Below, one piece after another: positions 34,798 to 47,200 of a stretch of 64,000 bases of DNA. The position numbers were made by a program, and so were the translations under genes. The notes under the pieces are model-generated. The model was not told where the DNA came from and did not search any database. It saw only the letters and a program-made list of their open reading frames with translations. Source of the DNA: JAIXUI01 sp943373175 (GTDB lineage: Bacteria > Bacteroidota > Bacteroidia > UBA7662 > JAIXUI01); NCBI GenBank assembly GCA_943373175.1, contig CALSBM010000008.1:1-64000 (forward strand), given 5' to 3'. Each line of letters starts with the position of its first letter. The stretch's first letter is position 1.

Positions 34798-37700
34798 AAT
34801 AAAAATAAACTTTTTTGTCAGGCTTTCCTATTGCCGTGTAATACTGAATCCATCCATGCAAGTTTCCAAATTTAAACTGACCTTCTTCTTTTAAAAGGCC
34901 GTCTTCATAAAAAAACTTGTAAGCGCCATGTTCATCATCATTTAAATATTCAGCTTGTTTAAGCAATTTTCCATTTTTACCATAATCTTGTAGCACGCCT
35001 TGTAATTGTCCACTTACATATTTACGAGAGGATAGTTTCATTCCATTGCTCTGATAAACTAGGTAGTTTCCTTCATACTCACCATTCACAATTTTAAAGT
35101 CGAAAGCGAGCTTACCATTGGGATGAAGTGCCTTTATGTTAACTGTTTGAGCTAAAACAGGAGTAATTGCCGGCAATTTACCGTCAGCACCCATTTGCGC
35201 AGAACCTACTAAAGACCCTTCGTCGTACTCAAGAACAGCCACTACTACGCCTTGTTCATTGTAATATCGTTTTAAACCATTCAAATTATTATTCTCAAAA
35301 TTAGCTTCTACTACCTTTATCCCTGAAATGTGATACAGCGTTTCTAAACCTTCTTTTTTACCTTCTACATAACGAGTGGTACGATAACTTCTTCCGAAAT
35401 CGGAAAATTCATTTTCAATAGAATCTTTATCCCCATTTTTATACCAACTACGAATAAATAATTTACCTCCAGGAAAGAACTCCTCATACACCCCATCGCG
35501 TACCCCATTTTTATAACGCTCCGTTTTTCGTACTTCACCAAGAGCATTATACGTTGTCTGAATGCCATCAACCTTTTTCCCATTTTTATATTCTACTTCA
35601 AACAGTATTTTTTTGTTACTATGAATTTGCTTGTACATACCAGAATACTCCTTCAATAAACTTTGATTATACAGTTTGCCGCTACTGTCGTACTGAGATG
35701 CTCCACGGAAAACTCCATAGTCAAACCAATTTTCGAAAAGTAATTGGCCGTTGACTTCATATTCTCGATCTGAACCATTCAATTCGCCATCCACATAAAA
35801 TTCTCTACTATCAGGCTCTCCATTACTGTAGAAGAAGTCCCATGCTCCTACTCTGGTTCCTTGATTAAAATATCCCTCAGCTCTGGGAGTACCACTAATA
35901 TGATAAGTTCTGAAGAACCCATTTAACTCACCATTACGGTAAAAAAACTCAGACTTAGTTTTTCCATTAGAAAAAAACTCTGTTTCAATTCCTTCCTTAA
36001 CTCCTTTGGAATAATTAGATGTTTGCGTTCTAACTCCACCAGAATAATAATTCCAACTGCCTTCTTTAAATCCATTTTGATAACTTCCTTCCGACACTAT
36101 CTGGCCATATTCGTCATAATCAACCATAGAAAATGAATCTGCGCTATACGATTTATCTTGAATAAGCTCACCTTTTGAATTCCAATATTGTGCCTTTCTT
36201 AGAATTCCTTTATTAACGTTTAAAACTGCATATTTCCAGCCTCCTTTTGCATAATAAGTTGACACTCCATTCAATTCTCCAGCTTTATAATTTTCTTCCG
36301 ATTTTAGATTGCCATTGGTGTACCATTTTTTTGAGACGCCTTCAAGATTTCCTTTTACATAAATTAACTTACGTTCTTTTGCTCCATTGGGATGCCAATA
36401 GCTCCACTCACCTACAAGATTTCCATTTTCATAATTTCCTTCCGCTTCTATTGAGCCATTCTTAAACCAAAAAGTCCATTTACCGTCTCTTAAATCATCG
36501 ACATACTGACCCTGAGTTTTCCTATTTCCATTGGAGTGATAAAAGGTAGCCTTTCCCTGCTTTTTGTTATCTATTTCTTCATATTCAGAGGACAAAAGTC
36601 CGAATTCATCATATCCTCGATACAATCCACTGCGTTTACCGGCAACAGCATTGATTTTTGCACTAAGCTTTCCACTTGGATGATAAAGAAGAATTAATCC
36701 TTCAAATAATCCATTCTTTTGAAAACCTTCCTCACTTATAACACCTGTTTCGAAATATCTTTTATACGCACCTTCTTCTTTCCCATTCTTAAACTCTTCA
36801 GTCATAATCACTTTCCCGTTAGAAAAATAATTCCAAAGGCCTTCACGTTTTCCTAGAACATATTTCCCTTTTGCATTAATCTCACCGGTTTGTGAAACAA
36901 AACTCCAGTCACCATTAAGTTTATCGTTCACTATTGCTTCTCCGAATCCTGAAACTTCTCCATTACTAAAAATTACTCGAACGTTTTTCTTCGTTCCATC
37001 AGACAAAGGCAACATAAAATTAGTTCGCATATCAAGCAAGTACCCTCCAGCCCAATTTGCAAACTTGTTAATCACACTATTTTCTTTCTTAACTGCTTTT
37101 GAAATATCTTCATTATTTACTCCTTGTAAACCAGATAAAATAATTGCTTGATACGAACTTACTTCTAAAGCTTTACGATAGAAATCAAGATAAAACTTAG
37201 TTATTAATGGTAAATCTTCTGAAGATTTCGGTAGCTTTTCTAAAATAAATTGAAGCTGTCGTGTTAGCTTAAAATCAATTTTTAACCCTGGTTTATAATT
37301 CTTATTCAAAGCCAATTTCGATAATACTATTTGATTTAATTCTGCCAATGCATCAGAATTGCCAAATATATCATTCGGCACCGATTGAAGATTCTTTTGA
37401 TATTCATCGGATGCTACCGATTCATTGACTGTTATTATTTCGATTTTAGACTCTGCATCAGAAACAAGAATAGTTGCAAAATGATATGCTAACATCGCTA
37501 ACACAGGCTGACCAGCCTCTGCGGCTAAATACCCAATTCGTAAATGAACCTTGTGGTACAAAGGCTTCCTAATCAATGCCTCGTAAAGGCAATTTAAAGC
37601 ATCCTTGTACTTTTTTGTTCGAATTCGAGAAATTGCAGCCTCATAATCTGCCATGTGATGGAGGGGAAACTGAGTCCTAACCTGGTTGTACCACCAATCA

Positions 37701-38077
37701 GCGGAATCTGGCATTGCCAAGTCATCATAATTGTTGGCAATGAGTAATTGTATATCTCTGCTTATGGATTTCCTATCCTTGATAGCTAACAATACCTCAA
37801 GCGATTCCCTGTTTCGTTTGGCAGCAAACAAGCTTAGTCCTAATTCATGCTGAGATAACACATAAGCGGAGTCACCGGAATGAACTTTTTTATACTGATC
37901 AATGGCCTCCTCGTAAAGTTCTTTATCGTGCTTTTCAATGCCAAGTTTTATCCTGGCATCTCCATTCAAATATGGTGCACCTAACTTTGGAATTTGAGCA
38001 AAAGAGGTAGAAAGTCCGCAATTACACGTAAAAACTATCAAAAAAACGATAGTTGCGCGCTTAAATAAAGAAATCAT
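34781..38077 (-). CDS. TPR plus MORN/YwqK-like repeat protein, secreted
   Basis: 1098 residues from ATG at 38077, which begins a signal peptide (MISLFKRATIVFLIVFTCNC ... SFAQ). The frame extends to 38194, but that part covers the terminator of the upstream gene, so it was rejected. N-terminal TPR-like helices (~30-210) are followed by a helical linker to ~350. The remainder is about 30 repeats of ~23 residues of the form NGxLxxExxYxxGxxxGxWxxYY, typical of MORN-like 'toxin-antitoxin YwqK' repeats. The annotation 'antitoxin' for this repeat family does not imply a toxin here: no toxin gene is adjacent. Likely an exported binding or scaffold protein working with the two transglutaminase-like proteins of the same operon. 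Confidence 0.85.
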   Translation of the reverse strand: MISLFKRATIVFLIVFTCNCGLSTSFAQIPKLGAPYLNGDARIKLGIEKHDKELYEEAIDQYKKVHSGDSAYVLSQHELGLSLFAAKRNRESLEVLLAIKDRKSISRDIQLLIANNYDDLAMPDSADWWYNQVRTQFPLHHMADYEAAISRIRTKKYKDALNCLYEALIRKPLYHKVHLRIGYLAAEAGQPVLAMLAYHFATILVSDAESKIEIITVNESVASDEYQKNLQSVPNDIFGNSDALAELNQIVLSKLALNKNYKPGLKIDFKLTRQLQFILEKLPKSSEDLPLITKFYLDFYRKALEVSSYQAIILSGLQGVNNEDISKAVKKENSVINKFANWAGGYLLDMRTNFMLPLSDGTKKNVRVIFSNGEVSGFGEAIVNDKLNGDWSFVSQTGEINAKGKYVLGKREGLWNYFSNGKVIMTEEFKNGKEEGAYKRYFETGVISEEGFQKNGLFEGLILLYHPSGKLSAKINAVAGKRSGLYRGYDEFGLLSSEYEEIDNKKQGKATFYHSNGNRKTQGQYVDDLRDGKWTFWFKNGSIEAEGNYENGNLVGEWSYWHPNGAKERKLIYVKGNLEGVSKKWYTNGNLKSEENYKAGELNGVSTYYAKGGWKYAVLNVNKGILRKAQYWNSKGELIQDKSYSADSFSMVDYDEYGQIVSEGSYQNGFKEGSWNYYSGGVRTQTSNYSKGVKEGIETEFFSNGKTKSEFFYRNGELNGFFRTYHISGTPRAEGYFNQGTRVGAWDFFYSNGEPDSREFYVDGELNGSDREYEVNGQLLFENWFDYGVFRGASQYDSSGKLYNQSLLKEYSGMYKQIHSNKKILFEVEYKNGKKVDGIQTTYNALGEVRKTERYKNGVRDGVYEEFFPGGKLFIRSWYKNGDKDSIENEFSDFGRSYRTTRYVEGKKEGLETLYHISGIKVVEANFENNNLNGLKRYYNEQGVVVAVLEYDEGSLVGSAQMGADGKLPAITPVLAQTVNIKALHPNGKLAFDFKIVNGEYEGNYLVYQSNGMKLSSRKYVSGQLQGVLQDYGKNGKLLKQAEYLNDDEHGAYKFFYEDGLLKEEGQFKFGNLHGWIQYYTAIGKPDKKVYFYYGSRY

Positions 38078-38162
38078 AAGTACTGCAAGATAAGGGTAGG
38101 GTGAATAAACCTGCGAATTATCGGAAAAATCCTTTAATCTTTTAGCGAACCCATAAAAAAAT

Positions 38163-38192
38163 GAAGCCCCTGGCCAAAAGACCAGGGGCTTC
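38163..38192 (-). terminator. Rho-independent terminator of the giant surface-protein gene
   Basis: 11-bp perfect stem (38163-38173 with 38182-38192, arm GAAGCCCCTGG), 8-nt loop, then a seven-T run on the minus strand (ATTTTTTTATG). It lies 22 nt after the stop at 38215. It separates the giant gene from the MORN operon and supports the internal start at 38077. Confidence 0.92.
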
Positions 38193-38214
38193 AAAATTTA
38201 AAATCCGATTTGGA

Positions 38215-41200
38215 TTACTTCACTGATTTAAACACTTTCTCAGTAAAGATTCCACGGTTAGTAGAAACCTCAATCAGGTAAACACCTAATGGAAGATTAA
38301 CATTCTGTTCTACAGTTCCACTGTTCTCTAAGCCTTGTGCACTGAATACACGACGACCACTTAGATCCATGACCTGAATAGATTCTACCACTGTTCCTTC
38401 AACTAAACCAGTAATTCTCAATACATCAGCATTAAAGAACATACCGGGTTTAGTTTGTTGAATTGTTGGTACTGAAGTAGTTAAAGGCTGGAAGTGAAGA
38501 TAAAAACGACCAGTATAAGTACCTAAAGCAGTAGCATTGAACACATAAGCACTGTTTCTTAGATTGTGCATGGTGCCTGTTACCATATCCTGAAGGTAAA
38601 TACTAGTAGATGCATCAACATTCTCTAACTGATCAATCATAAAGGTATGTTGACCTGTTTGATTTACATCGAGACCAAGTTCTACAACTTTCGCAGCATT
38701 CAGTTCACCAAAAGCATTAACAGCCATGTCAACACCATTTAAACGGCTGTACAAGCTCACTTCAAAGTTTCCTTTGTTCTTACGGCCATCCCAAAGTCTG
38801 TCATACTGATCTGTAGCATCTGCTGTAAACGCAATCAAGGTATTGTTTGCTACATTCTGGCTATTGTGAGCCAAAAGAGTCATACGTTGAATTGGGCTTT
38901 GAGTACGGAATATAGTAGCATTAGTAGCATTTCTCTGAGAATTCATGTAAGAAAGGCTTGTACTTGTTGCTTCAACAAAGAATCCTTGAGCTACTCCAAT
39001 TTGGAATGGCGCATTGGCCAAAGTGCGAGTAACATAGTCTGCACCAGTGAAATTGTTCTGACCTGAGTTAGTACTGAATGCGGTATTCCAGAAGTAAAGT
39101 GGTCCAACAATATTCGCAGAGTTATCAGTGATGAATGTACCACCACTTAAAGCACTTGGATAAGGGTTACCAACCAAGTTCCAGTCATCGTTACTTCCAG
39201 GATTCACAGACATTGCTACATTGATAGGGCCGTCGTTTGGCATACCACTAAACTGTCGTGTACCTGCAGAACCGAATCCTGAATTGCTTCCAGTTGAAGA
39301 ATAACCGATACCTGTAAGCATTGCAGCAGCACTTGTTTCAGAAGTCCAAATCTGAGTAGCAGAGTTAAATGAAAAGAAGTTGGTTCCATTCAGTGCCGCT
39401 AAGGTTGAACCACTTACTGGAGAAGACCAATAGTTGTAAAGCAAAGGATTGGTTGAACCAGTTCTTCTTTGACGTAGGGTTCCAGTAAATGAACCACCTC
39501 CGGTAGGAGTACCTGTGCCATGCATTAGAGTACCGCTGTTCATCAAAATCAAAGTTGATGTTGAAAGCGTAGCTCCTGTTGCGACACGAACAATGCCATT
39601 AAACTGAACAGGTGCACCAGCGAGGGTTTGAGTACCGGATCCACCAAAAACAATAGTTCCTGTTCCACCAAAAGTTACAAGACCTGTCGTAACAAAGGAT
39701 ACATTTCCAAGGAAAGTAACAGTTCCAGTCCCAACGCTTACTTGTCCATTTCCTTCTACGATAAGTTCTCCTATTGTTGAACCATTCGGAAGTGTAACTG
39801 AAGTTCCTGTCGGAATGCGAACAAGGGTTGTTCCAGTAGTTGCATCAGGAGTACCACCAACCCAAGAGTTTCCACTCCAGGTAATGATATTTTCTACTTT
39901 GACTGAGAAGGAAGTTCCTGCTGAAGTGCCTGCATTTGCGTTGTAAACACGAACAAAGTACTCCTGGCCTGCGGTTAAACCAGTTGCTATCATATACTCA
40001 GTTCCATTGTTTCCAGTGGAATTAGTACAAGTTCCAGAAATAGGTGTCAATGAGCCACAGCTTCCACTGTAAGCTTGAACAACTGCATTAAGACCTGACG
40101 CTCCAACAACTGTTACCTGTGCTCTATTGCCATTGGCGGTAAACTTGTACCAAACATCATTGGCTTGAGTACTTGCACAAGGTGCAAAAGTTTGAGTTGC
40201 ATTCGCTGAGGTTTGACCTGTTAGGGTTGAACCGTTAACCGTTAATGCTACTGCACCACTACAATCATCATTTACAGGAGGTGTTGCAATCGTTGTAAAC
40301 GACTGAGTAGCACATCCAGTGGCTACACCAGCAAGATTCCGAGGTACAACTTTCCAGAAATAAGTAGTGTTGTTCTGAAGACCAGTCGCGAGGTAACTGT
40401 TTCCAGCTTGATCCTGACTAACACGAGTAAATACTGCTTGGTTAGCAACATTAGTTTGACTAGTCGCCAAGTACACATCGTATCCGGTTGGGTTACCAGA
40501 AGCAATACCCCATGATAGCGTAAGTGTTACAGCCTGGTTAGAAGCTCCATTGGCCGGAACTAGACCAGTTGCACAACTTGGCAATACTCCGGAAGTGGCA
40601 AATTGGCGTGCAGTACAGTTACTTGAAGTGCCATTAGCATTAACTGCCAATACTCTCCAGAAGTAATTGGTACTCTGTGCGAGAGCGTTTGCAGCTACAG
40701 TGGTAGTAAGAGTTGATAGGCCAGTTTGGTTAACTAACAGGCTGCTAAAGTTTGATGAAGTAGATACTTGGAAGGTGTAGGTTATACCAGTACCAGGGCC
40801 CGCAGATGCAGCCCAATTGAAGGTATTCACAACAGCAGGATCAACATTCGACAAATTGTTTGAAGGAGAAGTCAATGCTGGACAAGCCGCAATTGGTGCT
40901 TCTGCAAGAATACTAAAACCTGACGAAGGAGTTGAACCAGTAGCTGAGTGATAAACTCTAACACGGTAAGTGGTAGCAGCAACAGTGGCAAGGTCAAGAA
41001 TTTCAGCTCCACCAGCACCAGCGTTATTAACACAGGTTACAAGGTTAGTAAGTGATCCACAAGCACCGGTCATAACCTGAACCACAGCGTTGTAAGGTGC
41101 AACTGGGGTTACAGTCAAACGAGTGTAAGTACTTGTTGCAGTAAAGGTGTACCAAACATCGTCGTCACCATTTCCTAATGCACAAGTTGGGTTACCAGTA

Positions 41201-44200
41201 GATGCAGTAGCTCCTGCGGTATTTCCAGAATTAATAGGAGTTCCGATAGTTAAGGCAGTTGCTCCTGCACAGTTGTCGTTACTAGGAGGAGTAAGTACTG
41301 CATTCAAACCAAGGTTAAAGTAACCTGTTGAATTAGCTGTTGCACCCCAAACTCTAATAAAGTAAGTTCCTGCAGCTAAGCCATTAGCCGTTATCGACTC
41401 AGTTAAACCTGTGCCTGCTGCATTTACGCAGTTTACAGAAGTTTGAGTACCACATGCACCACTGATTAATTGAACAACGGCATCATATCCACCACCTGGA
41501 ACTACGGAGATAGTTACATTCGAGGTGTTTGTAAGGGTGAACGAATACCAAACATCACGTTGTTGCAAGTTAGAAGCATTCGCGGTACAACTTGGTATGC
41601 CTGTAGATACTGTTGAACCTGCTGTACGATGAACGATACAAGGATCTGCACCTGCTCCAGTACCTACTGTTAAAACAGTAGCGGTTGCGCAGTTGTCATT
41701 CAACGTTGCGTTTCCTGGATCAGTTGGAAGCACTGCATTGTTACCCGGCGTAAACGTTACTTTAGTATTACAACTTGGAACAATAGCCAAGTTATTTACT
41801 GATGCAGAATTAGAAAAATTATTGACATTCTCAAGTTGTTGAGAAATGAAATTGCCAATACCACCTGCAGAATTCAATGCTGAAAGACCCGAAGTATAGT
41901 TGTAAACAACACTTGCATTTCCATCTGTTGCTATCATATTTCCGTAAAGGAATTCAATAACACCTGTAGCCTCATACAATTTTACTTGGAAGTTCAAGCT
42001 TGGCCCGGCAACTCCAAACACCTCAATGTTAGCCCATTCTATGGTCAATACTTGGCTGTTATTGGCTCCAGTTAGTTGATACTTAATCGAACCCTGTAAG
42101 GCAGCTAAAGTGTTGTTATTAGGAGAGGTAACAAAGTCGGCCCACATTGGTGCAACCATACCCATAGATCCTGCCGCAGCAAAGTTGTTGGTAAAGCCAG
42201 CAGTTGTAGCTGGGTTAAAGGTAAGGAAGCCATTAACTTGTGTACGTAACTGAGTTACAGGAACACCCTGATAGTTAAAGTTGAATCCAAGCGCGGTAAG
42301 ACTAAGAGGCGCCGTGTAGGCTTCGTCTGTACTTGTTCCTACCCAGCTAAAGTTAGTTCCGGAACTCATGATAGATGAGTAAGTCTGTCCGGTTTGGCGG
42401 GTAACATCGTAATCCATGTTGAGCGGTACAAACACACCAACTACATTGGAATTAGCAGATGAACCAAACGTACAATTCACAACACAACGATAAAACTTGG
42501 TTCCACCAAGTGCAGCAGTAGTGTAAGTTAATGAATTCGGATTTTGACCTCCCGTTACATTAGCCCAACCTGAAATGCCATCATTACTTTCTTGCCACTG
42601 GTAGGTAATACCATTAGCAGCAGTTTGGCCAGCCAAGGTAAGAACCGCTGTACCACCAGGTGCAACAAAATTGCTGCTAGCAGTTGCAGTTCCTGCATTC
42701 GGAGTTCCGGAACAGTTTACAAGACTACCTACTGCAAAAAATCCAAGACTTGTTACGGTATCAGAACTGATGTTTGTGAATGGAGAAACGGGTGAAGATG
42801 ATACACTTACAAATGTTCCGTTCAAGGTAGAAGAACGTGCAAGGCGATTATTTGCCGCAAGTCCTTGCTCAGTTACTCTAACTACCGCACTAGAGAAATA
42901 GTTTGGAGAAGAAGTAACAGCAGCTTGCCAATATCTGCTATTCAATGCACCCAACACGACATTGTCAGGGCTTCCTGTAGGAGCAGCGTCGGTAACACTA
43001 ACTCGAACATCGGTATTGCCCGCATTAAGCGTTTTGGCTGCAACCAATTCGAATGGCGCAAATACAGCACCACCAACTGGGTACGTATAAGTAGAGTCTC
43101 CGCTAAGAGAAGCAGGCATTCTGCGAACCATAGGCCCAACTACGTATGAGTTAGATGAACCACCTGAAACTGCAGTTGTAAATGGATTACGCAGAGTCAA
43201 TAGATTCGTTAATGTAGTATGAACGTTTCCGTTAGTTAGGGCTAGCGTTGAATTAGCATCCAAGCTTAGTGGAGTGCTTAGCGTAATGCCATTTCCATTG
43301 TTAACGATAACCGACTGAAGATTGGCAGATGGACTGCTCGTCGCATTTCTATAAGTACCAGGACCAGAAATAGTCTGAGCATTCAGTGCATTGTAAGTAG
43401 CTCCACTACCAAGAGTGATTGCCCGAAGTGCAGTGAAATTGCCACCTGAACCTACACTTACATTTCCACCAAGAACTACTTCACCACCAGTTGGTTGTGT
43501 ATTGAACTCACTGTTGTTCGAAATAGTAAGATTTCCTCTTACATGCATTCCAAAACGACCTGGAGAAAGGAAACGGTTACCTGAGTTACCACCGCTAATG
43601 GTTACATGATTAACAGGAACTCGGTTGGTGTTATTTCCAAAAGTCTCAAAAACAAATCCGTCTGCATTACCAGCAGTTGTACTTACTCCATTACCAAACT
43701 GAATGGCATGAGTACCTCCAAAAGCAGTATTGTTAACTACTGAACCAGTAATACGAAGCGCCTGAGTAGTTCCGGCTGCTGACGTATTAACTGCTGGGTC
43801 AATAATCTGAATAGTTCCTCCATTAAGGTTACTGGCAGAGTTTACCGTTACTCCCATGGTAAGAATACCCTGAGTTAGGTTAAAAGTAGCACCACTACCA
43901 CTTCCTGATGAAAGGGTCACGCTTACAGGATTCGTTGGGAAAGCAGTATAAATACCAGGGTTGATAACATTTACAGTTGCTACAGTAGAACCGGAAAGGC
44001 TTGCAACCTGAAGCTGTGCTGGTTGAGTAAATGTTCCACCTGTTACTGTAACAATACTTCCTAAGGAATAACCTGAACCAGCAGCAGAAACTGCGGCACT
44101 TGCTATTGAGTTAGTAGTTGCACTTGATCCACCAATGTTTGCATTATTAGGATCTACTGAAATAGTACCACCTGTTTGGCTAACGTTAGCACCAAATAAA

Positions 44201-47200
44201 TTCGCTGTTCCAAAAACATTCAGGTTACCACCACTCATGGCAAAGGTTCCTGCGGCATGGAAAATCCGGTTGGCTGCAGTTGCAGACCCAACGTTGATTG
44301 TTCCATTGCTCATAGTAAAGGTTGCCATCGAAAAGTTATTCAGTCCTAATCCTGCAGCTCCTGTCACATTAAAAGTACCCCCATTCATTGTAAGAGCACC
44401 ACTATTGAATGCACTTGAACCTACGTTCAGAGTGCTACCAGAAACAGTAAGACCACCGTTTGGATTAATGGCAATGCCATTACATACAGCAGCCTGTGCG
44501 TCCACAGTAACTGTAGTTCCTCCCGTAATCACTACGTCATTAGTAGCATCTGGAACGATACCGGTATTCCAAGTATTCACATCTTCCCATGCTCCGGTTG
44601 CAATTGCAAAAGTTGTTGGAGCGAGAGTAGCGGTTGTAGCATTACCACCCACCCTGTAGGCAGTATTGTTAAAAATTGCACCTAACACAGCATTCGGGAA
44701 TGCACGTGAAACTGCAGGAATAGCAAAGGTGCCAGAACCTGAAGAACCAGTAGTTGTGTTATCAGTAGCGTTGACAAAACGAAGAGTAATAACATCAGAG
44801 AAGCCACCAACTCCTATTACTGAAGCTGTAGGAACTAATGAGTTAGCACCTAGGTTTAATCCACTTTGATTAAATGTCCAAGAAGAGTTGGTTGTGCGAT
44901 CCACAGAAACGCCATTATCGGAGAATGCGGAGATGTTTGTATTTCCAATCGCTCCATTATGACGAGCAGAGATACGGCCACCAGTAGTAATCGCACCAGC
45001 ATTCAAAACATTGAAATTCACCGAACGGTTAGCTCCAACAAAACTGAATGGGAATAAGAAAGTGCCTGTCTGTGTAAGTGTAGAGGTACCAACCCAACGA
45101 CTGAAAAACCCGGTTGATGCAACAAAGTTTCCAGAAGTATAGGATAAAGTACCAATAGACGTAGCAGATGTTCCCAATGTAAAGGTGTTAGCTCCAAGAT
45201 CAATATCTCCAGCCAACATATTCAATGTACCGCTTACAGTACCAGTTCCAGTATTGCTTAAGGAGTTAATAGTAACACCGGAAGCATTGTTCATAGTGAA
45301 GTTGGTAAAGTTTGCAGTTGGTGAGGTAGCCAAGTTACGATAAGTACCAGCTCCGCCGATGGTCGAAGCAATAGGAGAAAGGTTGCCCGTTGCTCTAACG
45401 AATAAAGCTCCTGTTGCGGTTAATGTTCCATTATTGGTTAGTGTACCGTTGATACTCAAACTTCCATTTGCAGGAATTTGAAGTTCAGAGCTGGCATTAA
45501 TGGTTAAAGTACCACTAACATCCATGGACTGCGCGGCAACGTTTGCTGCCATTACAAAACGGTTTGCGGCTGAACCTGCATTAACTTGAACACTACCTAG
45601 AGGCACTGAAAGACCACCTGAAAAAGCAGTAGCAACTGCAAATCCTTGTGAAGCAACTCCAGTTGTAGTACTAGCTCCATCACCAAAGCGAACGGTAGTT
45701 CCGCTAAAGTCGCAGCTCGCCCCTGAAGAAGATGGGCGATTGATGGCTAAGGAAAGACCTGTATTTCCGTGTGGATCAACTATCGTAATAGTACCGCCGG
45801 TTGCATTAATGGCATTTCCGGATGCACCTACGGAGAAGTTCAACAAGTTTTGGTTCGAAGCAACACTTGAGCCGGGAGTTCCTGTGTTTCCATCAATATT
45901 GAAGTTGCCGCCTGACATATTGAAAGCAGAACCACTATTGAAGTTTACATAACCGTTTACATTCAATGTTCCGGAAGAAATCGTCACACCACCATTAACT
46001 TCAAGCATGCGGTTTCCACCGCCAGCAGGGCCAATGTTGAGTGTGTTTCCAGCTAAAGTAAGTTGGGCATTAGATTGAACCGTTACCCCATTTGCATCAT
46101 AACTGGCATCTGATCCAACAGTTACATTATACGGAGTAGCAATAACAACATTAGCAGTTGAAACTGGTACAGCGTTTAAATCCCATGTTGCAGCATCACC
46201 CCAATTTCCTGAAGCAATTGCAGTGTAGATAACCGGGAAGTTCTGAACGTTACCGCCCAAATAGAAAGCACCAGTGCTATTGAATAGAGCCGAGGTAATG
46301 TTTGCTCGCGAAACATTTACCACACCAGCAGACAAAGAAGAAGCATTATGTACTCCTGGAGCACTTGCATTATCTGCAGTAACTCGAATATCAGCAGCTG
46401 TTGTAACATTTTGGAAAATGCTTTCAGCTCTAAATTGTGCTGACATGGTAGTAGAAGTGTATCCATTTCCACTCGATACTGCCCATCTGCCATTTGTCCT
46501 AGAATCGACGGTTACAGAACCATCGACAAAGGAAGGTGTAATGGTTGAAAGTCCGCTTGCATCAACAAAACGAGCACTGATAGTACCACCACCAGTAGCT
46601 GAAGTTTGTCCGATGAACATCGTACGGTTAAGCCCTTGAGTAGTCGCAAATGGGAAAGTACCGGCTGCAGTCGTTAGGACTATAGAACCGGTTCCAAACC
46701 AACGAGTAAAGGTTCCTGTTGTCGAAGTAAAAAAGCCTGTACCAACAGTCAATGTTCCAAGTGCAGTAGCACTTGTTCCAAGGGTTAAGTTATTGCTACC
46801 AAGGTTGATTAATGACCCTGCAGTATTCAATGTTCCTGCAACAATTAGGTTGTTCACATTAACAGTTGCACCCTGTAAGAAAGAGTTATTGTTGAAGGTC
46901 AAGCTGGCAAATGATCCAGTTGGTATGAACGAACCAGTGGTTAAGGTAGCAGTCGCACCTGAACCAGTACCGCCTGTTAAGCTGAAAGTACCCGTAGGTT
47001 CAACGGTATAAGCACCAGCATTCTCAAGCGTAAGTGCGGTAACTAACCCAAGGTTTACACCTGTTACTTTAAATGTTGCGGCAGTTGTGAAAGTACCGCC
47101 TGATACTGTCAAGATATCTCCAAGAGCATAACCAGTACCTGCAGCAGCAATTGCAATAGTTGGAGTAGCATTTCTAAAGTTTCCTGATCCGTTGATCGAC

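Noticed and set aside
34781..38077. MORN/YwqK repeats as an antitoxin of a toxin-antitoxin pair
   Set aside because: The label comes from a repeat family name; there is no toxin gene next to it and the protein is exported and over 1000 residues long.
38078..38194. N-terminal extension of the MORN-repeat protein
   Set aside because: The extra 39 codons cover the strong terminator of the giant gene and precede a clean signal peptide at 38077.
44135..44659. Plus-strand open frame of 174 codons inside the giant gene
   Set aside because: Antisense shadow of repetitive Gly/Thr/Val-rich coding DNA; the same holds for 46274-46639 and 48605-48952.
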